Of a DNA stretch of 46,218 bases, positions 16,634 to 23,717 are shown one piece after another. Numbering within the stretch: position 1 is the first letter of the stretch; the number at the start of each line of letters is the position of its first letter. The translations under genes were made by a program, and so were the position numbers. This DNA is from Flavobacteriaceae bacterium (GTDB taxonomy: Bacteria > Bacteroidota > Bacteroidia > Flavobacteriales > Flavobacteriaceae): positions 1 to 46,218 of the forward strand of contig JANQMD010000001.1 of the NCBI GenBank assembly GCA_028280265.1, written 5' to 3'. Under the pieces are notes generated by a model. The model had not been told where the DNA came from. It saw nothing but the letters and a program-made list of their open reading frames with translations, and made no database searches.

Positions 16634-17383
16634 TTAAATCTGACTGAACCCTCCATCTACCTCAATTTCAACACCATTGATATAAGATGCATCATCAGAT
16701 GCTAAGAACAATGCTGTATTCGCAATCTCATCAGGGGTTCCAAAACGCCCTAACGGATTGGCAGCAGCAAAACCTTTGCCCATTTCTTCCACAACATCTT
16801 GTGATAGTCCCATTTTGTCATACAAAGGAGTATAAATAGGACCAGGGGCAATAGAGTTCACACGAATACCTCTTGATTTCACTTCGTTTGTAAGTACTCT
16901 TGAATAAGCTCTTAAAGCACCTTTACTGGCACCATAAACTGCCAGCCCTTCAAAACCTTTTTGGTGAACAATAGAATTGGTAAATAAAATGGTTCCTCCA
17001 TCATTAAGATGTGGTAATGCTTCGGTTACTGTTAGGATAGGTCCCTTTACGTTGATATCAAATATTTGATGATAGTGTTCCGCAGTTATTCCTGAGGTTG
17101 GAGAGACTGGTGCTATTCCCGCATTTAAGAACAGAATATCAATTTTACCATATCTAGCAACAGACTCCTGAATTAACCTTTTATTATCTTCATCTTTGGA
17201 TACATCAGCAATTACAGTTATAAAATCACCTTCTAAATCTTTTGAAGCTTCTGCCAAAGCTTCGGCTCTACGTCCAGAGAGTACTACTTTAGCTCCTTCT
17301 TTTAAAAATAATTTTGCGCTGGCTAATCCTATACCGCTATTCGCTCCTGTAATAACGGCTACTTTGTCTTTTAATTTACTCAT
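16634..17383 (-). CDS. Short-chain dehydrogenase/reductase (SDR)
   Basis: This 249-residue classical SDR is an NAD(P)-dependent oxidoreductase of unknown substrate. The cofactor motif T-G-A-N-S-G-I-G is at 13-20, L-N-A-G follows, and the active-site Y-G-A-S-K is near residue 151. The end N-G-V-E-I-E-V-D-G-G is standard. It lies 49 bp downstream of a TetR gene on the same strand, and both have a near-identical 22-bp sequence just before their start codons, so the SDR is very likely the TetR protein's target. Confidence 0.9.
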   Translation of the reverse strand: MSKLKDKVAVITGANSGIGLASAKLFLKEGAKVVLSGRRAEALAEASKDLEGDFITVIADVSKDEDNKRLIQESVARYGKIDILFLNAGIAPVSPTSGITAEHYHQIFDINVKGPILTVTEALPHLNDGGTILFTNSIVHQKGFEGLAVYGASKGALRAYSRVLTNEVKSRGIRVNSIAPGPIYTPLYDKMGLSQDVVEEMGKGFAAANPLGRFGTPDEIANTALFLASDDASYINGVEIEVDGGFSQI

Positions 17384-17398
17384 TTGTTTTTTGTTTTT

Positions 17399-17420
17399 AT
17401 TTGAAATGATCGTTTTAAAT
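17399..17420 (-). promoter_or_regulatory. Candidate TetR operator upstream of the SDR gene
   Basis: The 22-bp sequence ATTTGAAA-TGATCG-TTTTAAAT differs at two positions from the one upstream of the tetR gene (18003-18024). It starts 15 bases before the SDR start codon. Two such copies before two linked genes point to one regulator binding both. Confidence 0.7.
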
Positions 17421-17432
17421 TTTTTAAAAAAA

Positions 17433-17999
17433 TTAATCTAATACAGAAAGTGTTGTGTTTACAATACTTTCAAACTCTTTTTGTTCGTTCAATAATATGC
17501 CTGTAATACGCAAACCTTGTAAAGCCGTAAATAAATATGCTGCATATTCTTTTGCACTTTTTTTCTTGTTAATCGACCCCGATGATTGTCCTTTAGAAAC
17601 GAGTTCTTCGAAAAGCTCTTGCATAGCATACAAATTGTTTTGTAGAAAACTTTTGATCTCCCGATCCTGATTGGCCATTTCAGTGGTACAGTTTCCTAGA
17701 AAGCAACCATTTACTTTGTCTTCTGGAGTTGTATGAAAAATCTTACGAATTGTCACCAAAGGCTCAGAAGAGTTGATTAAAACTTTTTGCACATACTTGT
17801 TAGCTTCCTTTTTATAAAATCGCAAACTTTTTTGATAGAGTTCCATTTTACTTCCAAAGGAATTGTAGATACTTGAACGATTTAAACCGGTAGCATCAAC
17901 TAAATCTTGCATTGAGGTGGCATTGTAACCCTTCTCATGAAATAGATGAACTACTTTCTCTAGTGCTAAATCTTTATCAAATGTTTCTACTTTTGGCAT
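17433..17999 (-). CDS. TetR/AcrR-family repressor
   Basis: This 188-residue regulator has an N-terminal helix-turn-helix (about residues 8-55, with Y-N-A-T-S-M-Q-D-L-V-D-A-T-G-L-N-R-S-S-I-Y) and a helical ligand-binding C-terminal domain containing a G-C-F-L-G-N-C motif. This motif is frequent in TetR proteins that control SDR or quinone/electrophile-responsive genes, and its two cysteines might sense reactive compounds; that is inference. A palindrome covers its own promoter, which suggests autoregulation. Confidence 0.88.
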   Translation of the reverse strand: MPKVETFDKDLALEKVVHLFHEKGYNATSMQDLVDATGLNRSSIYNSFGSKMELYQKSLRFYKKEANKYVQKVLINSSEPLVTIRKIFHTTPEDKVNGCFLGNCTTEMANQDREIKSFLQNNLYAMQELFEELVSKGQSSGSINKKKSAKEYAAYLFTALQGLRITGILLNEQKEFESIVNTTLSVLD

Positions 18000-18002
18000 T
18001 TT

Positions 18003-18027
18003 ATTTGAAATGAACGTTTCAAATTTA
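18003..18027 (-). promoter_or_regulatory. tetR promoter with overlapping operator
   Basis: On the minus strand, TAAATTTG (18027-18020) is an exact TAnnTTTG -7 element. The palindrome ATTTGAAA-n6-TTTCAAAT (18003-18024) overlaps it and the expected transcription start, and ends three bases before the start codon. Bound repressor would block its own promoter. Confidence 0.7.
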
Positions 18028-18070
18028 CAAACATTTTTTTTAATAGAACTGATAATGAAATGTTAAATTT

Positions 18071-19408
18071 TTAAGAGAGGTTCTTTTTTACCTCTTTTTG
18101 TAAGAAGAAGATAGTAATGATAGTAGAAGATACATCAGCAATTGGAAAAGAAAACCAAATACCATTCAAACCAAAAAACTTAGGAAGTATATAGACTAGT
18201 GGAATTAAGAAAATTCCTTGCTTCAACAAGGTTAATATCAGGGCGGGTAATGCTTTTCCTGCTGCTTGGAAATAGGCAGCACCAACCAATTGTGTCGTAA
18301 TAACGGGTGTTGCTAAGAAGCTTAATAATAGGGCATTGGGTGTTTCAGAAATTAAACCAGGATCATTGGTGAAAAGTTTGGCTACTGCTTCTGGAAAAAC
18401 AATGATTCCAATAAAAATGATTATTGCAACTCCAGTACCATACAAAATGGCTGTTTTAATGGTTTCTTTAACTCTTTTATTGTTCTTTGCTCCATAATTG
18501 TAACCTGCAACAGGTAAGAATCCTTGGGTAACTCCCAAAACAGGAAACAAAGCAAACATCATAACTCGATTAATAATTCCATACACAGCAATAGCAGATT
18601 CACCTCCATAATGGAATAAAGAAGCATTTAATACAATCATCAAAAGGCTAATTGTTCCTTGTCTAATCACCGTTACTCCGCCTAATTGAACAATTTCTTT
18701 TACAATAGGGAAGCTCCATTTGAAATATTTAAGGTGAATGATTAATTCACTTTTTTTAGATAAGAAAAACCCCAATATGAAAAGCCCACAAATAGCATAC
18801 GAAATGGAAGTAGCCAATCCCGCTCCAAACATGCCCCATCCCATGATCTTGATAAAGACAACGTCTAAAACAATGTTAGATATTGCGGGTAATATCATAG
18901 CAATCATCGCAAACATAGGCTTGCCCTCAGCTCTTATGACAGGATTTCCCATCATAGCAAAGGCTAAAAAGGGGACTCCTAATAAAACTACGTGAAAATA
19001 CTCGGTAGCTGGGGCCATAATGTCTCCATTGGCACCAAATAATTCTAATAAAAAAGAACAAAAGAAAGTCCCTAAGATCACAAATATAACAGACAATAGC
19101 AGGGTCATGGAAATCTGATTTCCAAATGTGAGAAAGGCTTTGTTAAACTTTTTAGCTCCTAAAGCCCTAGAAATAATAGAACTACCTCCAATACCAATTC
19201 CCATTCCTATTGAAGAAATTAAAAACACAATAGGAAGCACTACAGTCACAGAGGCAATGGCCAAAACACCAATCCATTGACCTACAAAAATAGTATCTAC
19301 AATCATGTTTAAAGACATAACAAGTATCCCTATAGAAGCTGGTACAGCCTGTTTTATAAGGAGTTTGCTTATCTTTTCAGTCCCGAGTTCTTTGGCTACA
19401 TTTGTCAT
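18071..19408 (-). CDS. MATE-family multidrug efflux transporter
   Basis: This 445-residue inner-membrane protein has about twelve hydrophobic helices in two repeats, typical for Na+- or H+-driven MATE exporters. The family pattern begins at the N-terminus (L-L-I-K-Q-A-V-P-A-S-I-G) with V-D-T-I-F-V-G-Q in the first helix pair, and the second half has G-x-T-Q-G-F-L-P-V-A-G-Y-N-Y-G. It lies 71 bp upstream of the tetR gene on the same strand. The tetR operator lies after the MATE gene, so the MATE gene itself has no visible copy of that operator. Confidence 0.9.
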   Translation of the reverse strand: MTNVAKELGTEKISKLLIKQAVPASIGILVMSLNMIVDTIFVGQWIGVLAIASVTVVLPIVFLISSIGMGIGIGGSSIISRALGAKKFNKAFLTFGNQISMTLLLSVIFVILGTFFCSFLLELFGANGDIMAPATEYFHVVLLGVPFLAFAMMGNPVIRAEGKPMFAMIAMILPAISNIVLDVVFIKIMGWGMFGAGLATSISYAICGLFILGFFLSKKSELIIHLKYFKWSFPIVKEIVQLGGVTVIRQGTISLLMIVLNASLFHYGGESAIAVYGIINRVMMFALFPVLGVTQGFLPVAGYNYGAKNNKRVKETIKTAILYGTGVAIIIFIGIIVFPEAVAKLFTNDPGLISETPNALLLSFLATPVITTQLVGAAYFQAAGKALPALILTLLKQGIFLIPLVYILPKFFGLNGIWFSFPIADVSSTIITIFFLQKEVKKNLS

Positions 19409-19510
19409 AAGAAGTCTACAAATATCATAATTAATTGAAGCTAATAATTACTTATCAATTTATTTAGGGATAAATTAACATATCTAGTGTATTTGATTTA
19501 AGTTTGTTTT

Positions 19511-19906
19511 ATGGTTCCATTCGAAACACAAATAACTGTAAACAAGACACATATTGATGAATTACAGCATGTAAATAATGTCGTTTATCTCCAATGGGTT
19601 CAAGACATTGCAAACGCACATTGGAATCATTTAAAAGAAGGCTATGATACCTCTGAGTTTGTATGGGTAGTATTACGACATGAGTTAGATTATAAAGGAC
19701 AAGCCATACTTGGAGATAAAATCGAAGCAAAGACATGGGTAGGAGAGACCTCGGGAATGAAGTCGATCCGCCATGTAGAATTTTACAAAGGAGGAAAACT
19801 ACTTGTGCAAGCTAAGACATTTTGGTGTCTGGTAGATTCAAAAACATTGCGTCCCAAACGAATTACAGGTGATATTATTAAAATATTAATGCCTCATGCC
19901 TCATGA
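19511..19906 (+). CDS. Acyl-CoA thioesterase, hotdog fold (4HBT)
   Basis: This 131-residue hotdog-fold thioesterase has the family motif D-E-L-Q-H-V-N-N-V-V-Y-L-Q-W, with the catalytic Asp at residue 16. The R-x-x-L-D-Y region and the W-x-x-V-D-S near the end also fit the YbgC/FadM-like group. The end overlaps the start of the TRIC gene by 4 bp, so it is the first gene of a three-gene operon with that channel and a MaoC-type hydratase. Two of the three act on acyl-CoAs or acyl thioesters. Confidence 0.85.
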   Translation: MVPFETQITVNKTHIDELQHVNNVVYLQWVQDIANAHWNHLKEGYDTSEFVWVVLRHELDYKGQAILGDKIEAKTWVGETSGMKSIRHVEFYKGGKLLVQAKTFWCLVDSKTLRPKRITGDIIKILMPHAS

Positions 19907-20526
19907 AAGTGATCTATATTATTGATTTGATAGGAACTTTTGCATTTGCCATCAGTGGTGCATTGGTAGCTTCAAAGAAAGAGTTCGACTTGTTTGGTGT
20001 TATTATTATCGCGTTCATAACTGCTGTAGGTGGTGGTATGTTGAGAGATATTCTTATCGATGCACACCCCATCAATTGGATGGGTGACCTCAATTATATA
20101 TGGGTTATTTTAATTGCTGTCTTGTTCACCTTTTTATTCAAAAGCAAGATTGCGCCTTTAAGCAAAACCTTGTTCTTATTTGATACGATAGGTATTGGTG
20201 TGTTTACCATACTCGGAGTTCAAAAAGGGCTAAGTTTTAATCTCCACCCATTTGTAGCTATTGTTATGGGGATGGTCTCAGCTGTTTTTGGAGGAGTCAT
20301 TAGAGATGTTTTAACGAATCAAGTACCCTTAATCTTTCACAAAGAAATTTATGCATCCGCCTGTTTGTTAGGGGGAGTTGTTTATTTGATTTCTTCTCAC
20401 TTTATAGAGATGGAGTATGTTTCTTTTATCATAGGAGCTTTTGCTGTCATAACTATCCGACTGATTGCTGTGAAGTATCAATTGGAGTTGCCAAAAATTA
20501 AGGAAGACATATTTGGAAAAAAATAA
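19903..20526 (+). CDS. TRIC-family cation channel (YicG/UPF0126 type)
   Basis: This 207-residue membrane protein has about seven helices and duplicated conserved motifs: A-V-G-G-G-M-L-R-D in the first half and V-F-G-G-V-I-R-D in the second. These are the glycine-rich kinks of bacterial trimeric intracellular cation channels, which conduct K+ or Na+. Its start overlaps the thioesterase stop (ATGA). Confidence 0.88.
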   Translation: MKVIYIIDLIGTFAFAISGALVASKKEFDLFGVIIIAFITAVGGGMLRDILIDAHPINWMGDLNYIWVILIAVLFTFLFKSKIAPLSKTLFLFDTIGIGVFTILGVQKGLSFNLHPFVAIVMGMVSAVFGGVIRDVLTNQVPLIFHKEIYASACLLGGVVYLISSHFIEMEYVSFIIGAFAVITIRLIAVKYQLELPKIKEDIFGKK

Positions 20527-20527
20527 C

Positions 20528-20989
20528 ATGAAGAAATTACATTTTAAAAACCTCGAAGAGTTGAAGTCTATGGTAGGCAAGGAGTTGCCCAACTCAGAAT
20601 GGATTACTATTACTCAAGAAATGATCAATGATTTTGCCAATGCAACTATGGATAAGCAATGGGTTCATATAGACGTAAATAGAGCAGAGAACGAACTACC
20701 TTTTAAAAGTACCATAGCACATGGATTCATGTCGTTAGCAATGTTGTCAAAAATGTTGGGGGATCTGATACACGTTGAAACTGTAAAAATGGCTCTGAAT
20801 TACGGGCTGAATAAGGTACGGTTTCCTCATCCTGTTCCAGTGAACAGCAAATTGCAAATGCAGTCATCTATTAAGAATATTGAAGATCAGCATGGAGGAG
20901 TGAAGATCACTTTTTCCTGTACCGTGGTTATTGAAGGTATAGAAAAGCCAGCTTGTGTTGCTGAATTTTTAGGAATGATGTTTGAATAA
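20528..20989 (+). CDS. MaoC-like (R)-specific enoyl-CoA hydratase
   Basis: This 153-residue hotdog-fold protein of the MaoC dehydratase family has the hydratase motif D-K-Q-W-V-H-I-D followed by S-T-I-A-H-G-F-M-S-L. The Asp and His in these motifs are the catalytic pair in the family. I start it at the ATG at 20528, one base after the TRIC stop; an alternative ATG at 20513 would overlap the TRIC gene by 14 bp. It ends just before a terminator, closing the operon. Confidence 0.87.
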   Translation: MKKLHFKNLEELKSMVGKELPNSEWITITQEMINDFANATMDKQWVHIDVNRAENELPFKSTIAHGFMSLAMLSKMLGDLIHVETVKMALNYGLNKVRFPHPVPVNSKLQMQSSIKNIEDQHGGVKITFSCTVVIEGIEKPACVAEFLGMMFE

Positions 20990-21028
20990 AAAAGCATCTC
21001 CGAAGAGATGCTTATAAACTTTTTTTAA
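20990..21028. terminator. Terminator after the thioesterase/TRIC/MaoC operon
   Basis: A perfect 9-bp stem AAGCATCTC-CGAA-GAGATGCTT at 20992-21013 is followed by a T run at 21020-21026. It also faces the convergent membrane-protein gene. Confidence 0.8.
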
Positions 21029-21036
21029 GACTTCGT

Positions 21037-21471
21037 TTATGACAACCAGCCTTTTTTATGACAATTTTTAGTATAAGTTATTAAAAACACAGCAATACCT
21101 AAAATCATAACTGTCATTAAAATTCCTCCAGGACCGTAATCATCCAATGCTTTGGCAATAAATACATTATAAATCATTTGTACAATAACTCCAATGAACG
21201 ATAGTGTAAAGAGATAAAAAGCTAATTTTTTTCTCAACAAAAGTAGAAGTGAAGCCAAAGTTGCTCCAAAAACAGCGATGGCAAAGGCTGCTGTTGCCCA
21301 TGCAGGTCTATTTTCAATAACTTCTATTTGAGCTTCCGTCATGGCGGATTTTACTTCATCAGTCATATATGCTTGACCGATATAAGATAAAACACCAAAA
21401 CCATTCCATACTAAGGAAATGATTCCGATTACCCAAAACTGGGCATTGGGTTTGTTTGAATTTTCTGACAT
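21037..21471 (-). CDS. Four-helix conserved membrane protein
   Basis: This 144-residue protein has four membrane helices, near residues 8-28, 55-75, 80-102 and 112-132. I start it at the ATG at 21471 (M-S-E-N-S-N-K-P-N-A-Q-F-W), since an upstream ATG at 21507 adds a poor, polar leader. Proteins like it are found in Bacteroidota and Proteobacteria without a firm function; some are loosely labelled sugar transporter. It is divergent from the membrane/HTH operon, with a palindrome between them. Confidence 0.6.
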   Translation of the reverse strand: MSENSNKPNAQFWVIGIISLVWNGFGVLSYIGQAYMTDEVKSAMTEAQIEVIENRPAWATAAFAIAVFGATLASLLLLLRKKLAFYLFTLSFIGVIVQMIYNVFIAKALDDYGPGGILMTVMILGIAVFLITYTKNCHKKGWLS

Positions 21472-21531
21472 AGTTTTCGTTTGATTGTTATTTCTTAAAA
21501 TTATCAAAATATTTTAAATAACGTTTTTTAG

Positions 21532-21555
21532 TTTACAAAATGTAAAGTATATTTG
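21532..21555. promoter_or_regulatory. Palindrome next to a -7 element in a divergent control region
   Basis: TTTACA-AAA-TGTAAA (21532-21546) is a perfect inverted repeat. TATATTTG at 21548-21555 is an exact plus-strand TAnnTTTG element, 43 bases before the ATG at 21599. A related half site TTTGTAAA occurs just before the gene. This is a plausible binding site for the HTH protein encoded at 22036-22236, with possible control of the minus-strand gene as well. Confidence 0.5.
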
Positions 21556-21598
21556 TCATTATAATAAAAAAACTTGTCAATTTGTAAAATATTAAACC

Positions 21599-22036
21599 AT
21601 GAAAGAATCGTTTTGTGAAAGTGAAAGAAGAAAGTTAGATCGAATGAATAAGTTTCAATTACCACATTCGTACAAAAGAATTGGATGGGGAATTGTTATC
21701 GTTAGTTTTTTACTAATGATCGCTAAAAAGTTTGTTGATGAACCTACTTGGGTTAAACCAATACTAACAAATCTAATGATTGTAGGTTTCTTATTGGTTT
21801 CTCTAGCCAAAGAGAAAATAGAAGACGAATTGATTGAAAAATTAAGAGCACAATCATATCGACTAGCATTTGTTTTCGGAGTTGTATACTCACTAGTACA
21901 GCCATACATTGAATATGGAGTAGACTATTTATTGAATGAAGAAAAAGCTGAGATAGGTTTCAGTTACTTTCAAGTTCTCATATTTATGTTGGTCGTACAG
22001 ATTATGTTTTTCAACAATCTAAAAAGACAGCGTTAA
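21599..22036 (+). CDS. Membrane protein paired with an HTH regulator
   Basis: This 145-residue protein has a charged N-terminus and four hydrophobic segments, near residues 28-42, 53-68, 87-105 and 120-138. A K-E-K-I-E-D-E-L-I-E-K-L-R-A-Q-S segment lies between the second and third. This layout is common in membrane proteins encoded with a small Xre-type regulator, as in DUF2178-like or SdpI-like pairs. Its stop overlaps the regulator's start (TAATG). The role is unknown; sensing or sequestering of the regulator is possible. Confidence 0.65.
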   Translation: MKESFCESERRKLDRMNKFQLPHSYKRIGWGIVIVSFLLMIAKKFVDEPTWVKPILTNLMIVGFLLVSLAKEKIEDELIEKLRAQSYRLAFVFGVVYSLVQPYIEYGVDYLLNEEKAEIGFSYFQVLIFMLVVQIMFFNNLKRQR

Positions 22037-22236
22037 TGAAGAATACAATGAAAGTACAAAGAGCCATCAAAGATCTTACGCAAGACCAATTGGCACAAAG
22101 AGTAGGTGTTTCGAGGCAGACGATCAATTCGATAGAAAAAGGGAGGTATGTTCCTTCAACCGTTTTGGCATTAAAACTTTCTGAGATTTTTGAGGTGTCT
22201 GTAAATGATTTTTTTGAGTTAGAAGAAAATGATTAA
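22036..22236 (+). CDS. Small Xre/Cro-type HTH regulator
   Basis: This 66-residue DNA-binding protein is almost only a helix-turn-helix: L-T-Q-D-Q-L-A-Q-R-V-G-V-S-R-Q-T-I-N-S-I-E-K-G, with the C-terminal E-I-F-E-V-S-V-N-D-F-F typical of the YgzD/compact-Xre group. It is translationally coupled to the membrane protein upstream. The palindrome at 21532-21546 is its likely site. Confidence 0.88.
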   Translation: MKNTMKVQRAIKDLTQDQLAQRVGVSRQTINSIEKGRYVPSTVLALKLSEIFEVSVNDFFELEEND

Positions 22237-22277
22237 AATAATTGGTTACTGCATTTTCTTCATCACAATACTACTCA

Positions 22278-23609
22278 TTACTCTGTTGTAGCATACCATT
22301 TTGCAACAGAGTTTTGTGAGGGTTTTCCTTTGATCTCAAAATCACTATTGTTCCATTGCCAAATGTAAGTCCCAGCAAACCAAGGCTCTTTCCACAATGT
22401 TGAGAAAAGCGCTTCAAAGGCCAAATATTGAACCTTCTCAGACTTTACTTCTAGAAGTGGCGTGAAAAAAGAACCCCATTCCCAGGGTTGTGTTGTGGCA
22501 TTTTTAGTAGGGCGATATCCTACCTCTGTGAACAATACTTTTTTCTGATGCTTTGAGGCGAGTCTCTTTAATTCTTTGATATGTTTTTGCCATCCGAGCT
22601 GAATTTCCTTTTGAGTAGGATCTTCATTTTTGGTCAAAGGAAAATAGGCTTGAATCCCTATGTAGTCTAACTCATCCCAAAAGGGAACATGTGTATAATC
22701 ATCCCAATTGGCAGCATAGGTAAGTTTGCCTGAATACACTGATTTTATCTCATTGATAAGCGTCACCCATTTTTCGGGAACTTGCTTTACAGCACTTCTT
22801 AGTTCTGTTCCCAAACAGAATAATTCAACATTGGCTTTCTCAGCAAGTTTGGCATAATGTAAAATGATGTGGCGATAGGACCCAAACCACTGATTCCAAT
22901 CTTCTTTTGTATCAAAATGAATGTTAGAACGCCAACCGGAAGACATCCAAAGGTGAGGTTTTAGATGGATCTTTAACTGTTTGGATTGTAGGTGTTTAAT
23001 GCTTTTGAAAAAGACAGAATCTCTCGAGGTCCATTCATTAGAAACTCTACGATTTTGTATTTGAGCAGTTGTCTCATTTTTTTGGTAGAAATAAGGAACA
23101 ATCGCAACCCATTCAATATTATTCTGAATCAATTCTTCCGTTGTAGTTCGATTGCTTCTTCCCAGATCATAAACAGTCATTCCTCTCTGTTTCTGATCTA
23201 TTGCATATCGATTTAAGATACGATCAGTTTTGTTTTCGATGCTGTAATTCCATTGATAGTCAAACTGCTCACTAGCATTTGAGTTTATGATAAGCTTTAG
23301 ACTAAAATAGCAGACAAGTACAGGAAGAAAGAGTTTGAAAGCCAATTGCTTGATGAGAATAGGGAATCCTCTTTTTTGATAAACCCGTGAAAAATACCGA
23401 ATGATTAAAAAGAGTAAGTATAGGATGACAATGACAATATGGAAGAAAATAAATCCAGCACTAGAAGTAGCTATTTCCCAAAATCGATTTACAACTCCCC
23501 AAAAAGTTGCGCCATTTGCAAAGAGGTTTAAAAGGAATAGTAAGAAGAGGAGTATCCAGCTACAAATGTATACCTTGAAAAAAGTGATAAATTCCTTCTT
23601 AAAACTCAT
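22278..23609 (-). CDS. Membrane-anchored GH113-like glycoside hydrolase
   Basis: This 443-residue protein has three N-terminal membrane helices (about 10-32, 50-72, 88-108) and then a TIM-barrel-like glycosidase domain. The acid/base candidate is E269 in C-L-G-T-E-L, and the nucleophile candidate is E362 in L-F-T-E-V-G-Y; both contexts fit glycoside hydrolase family 113, which contains beta-mannanases. Conserved-looking segments include L-K-P-H-L-W and Y-I-G-I-Q-A-Y-F-P-L. The three-helix anchor in front of the catalytic domain is not what I expect for a secreted mannanase, and its topology would place the domain in the periplasm or cytoplasm depending on orientation. It is divergent from a TonB receptor. 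Confidence 0.7.
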   Translation of the reverse strand: MSFKKEFITFFKVYICSWILLFLLFLLNLFANGATFWGVVNRFWEIATSSAGFIFFHIVIVILYLLFLIIRYFSRVYQKRGFPILIKQLAFKLFLPVLVCYFSLKLIINSNASEQFDYQWNYSIENKTDRILNRYAIDQKQRGMTVYDLGRSNRTTTEELIQNNIEWVAIVPYFYQKNETTAQIQNRRVSNEWTSRDSVFFKSIKHLQSKQLKIHLKPHLWMSSGWRSNIHFDTKEDWNQWFGSYRHIILHYAKLAEKANVELFCLGTELRSAVKQVPEKWVTLINEIKSVYSGKLTYAANWDDYTHVPFWDELDYIGIQAYFPLTKNEDPTQKEIQLGWQKHIKELKRLASKHQKKVLFTEVGYRPTKNATTQPWEWGSFFTPLLEVKSEKVQYLAFEALFSTLWKEPWFAGTYIWQWNNSDFEIKGKPSQNSVAKWYATTE

Positions 23610-23690
23610 AAGTGTTGATATGACGAGACTAAAGATAAAAAGTTACGCCAGAAAATAAAGCCGGGATTTAAATGAATGCCAAATAAGCCT

Positions 23691-23698
23691 TATTTTTG
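23691..23698 (+). promoter_or_regulatory. -7 promoter element of the TonB receptor (TATTTTTG)
   Basis: TATTTTTG matches TAnnTTTG exactly and lies 19 bases before the receptor ATG at 23718, which leaves a short untranslated leader. Confidence 0.55.
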
Positions 23699-23717
23699 TG
23701 TTGCTTAAAATCTAAAA

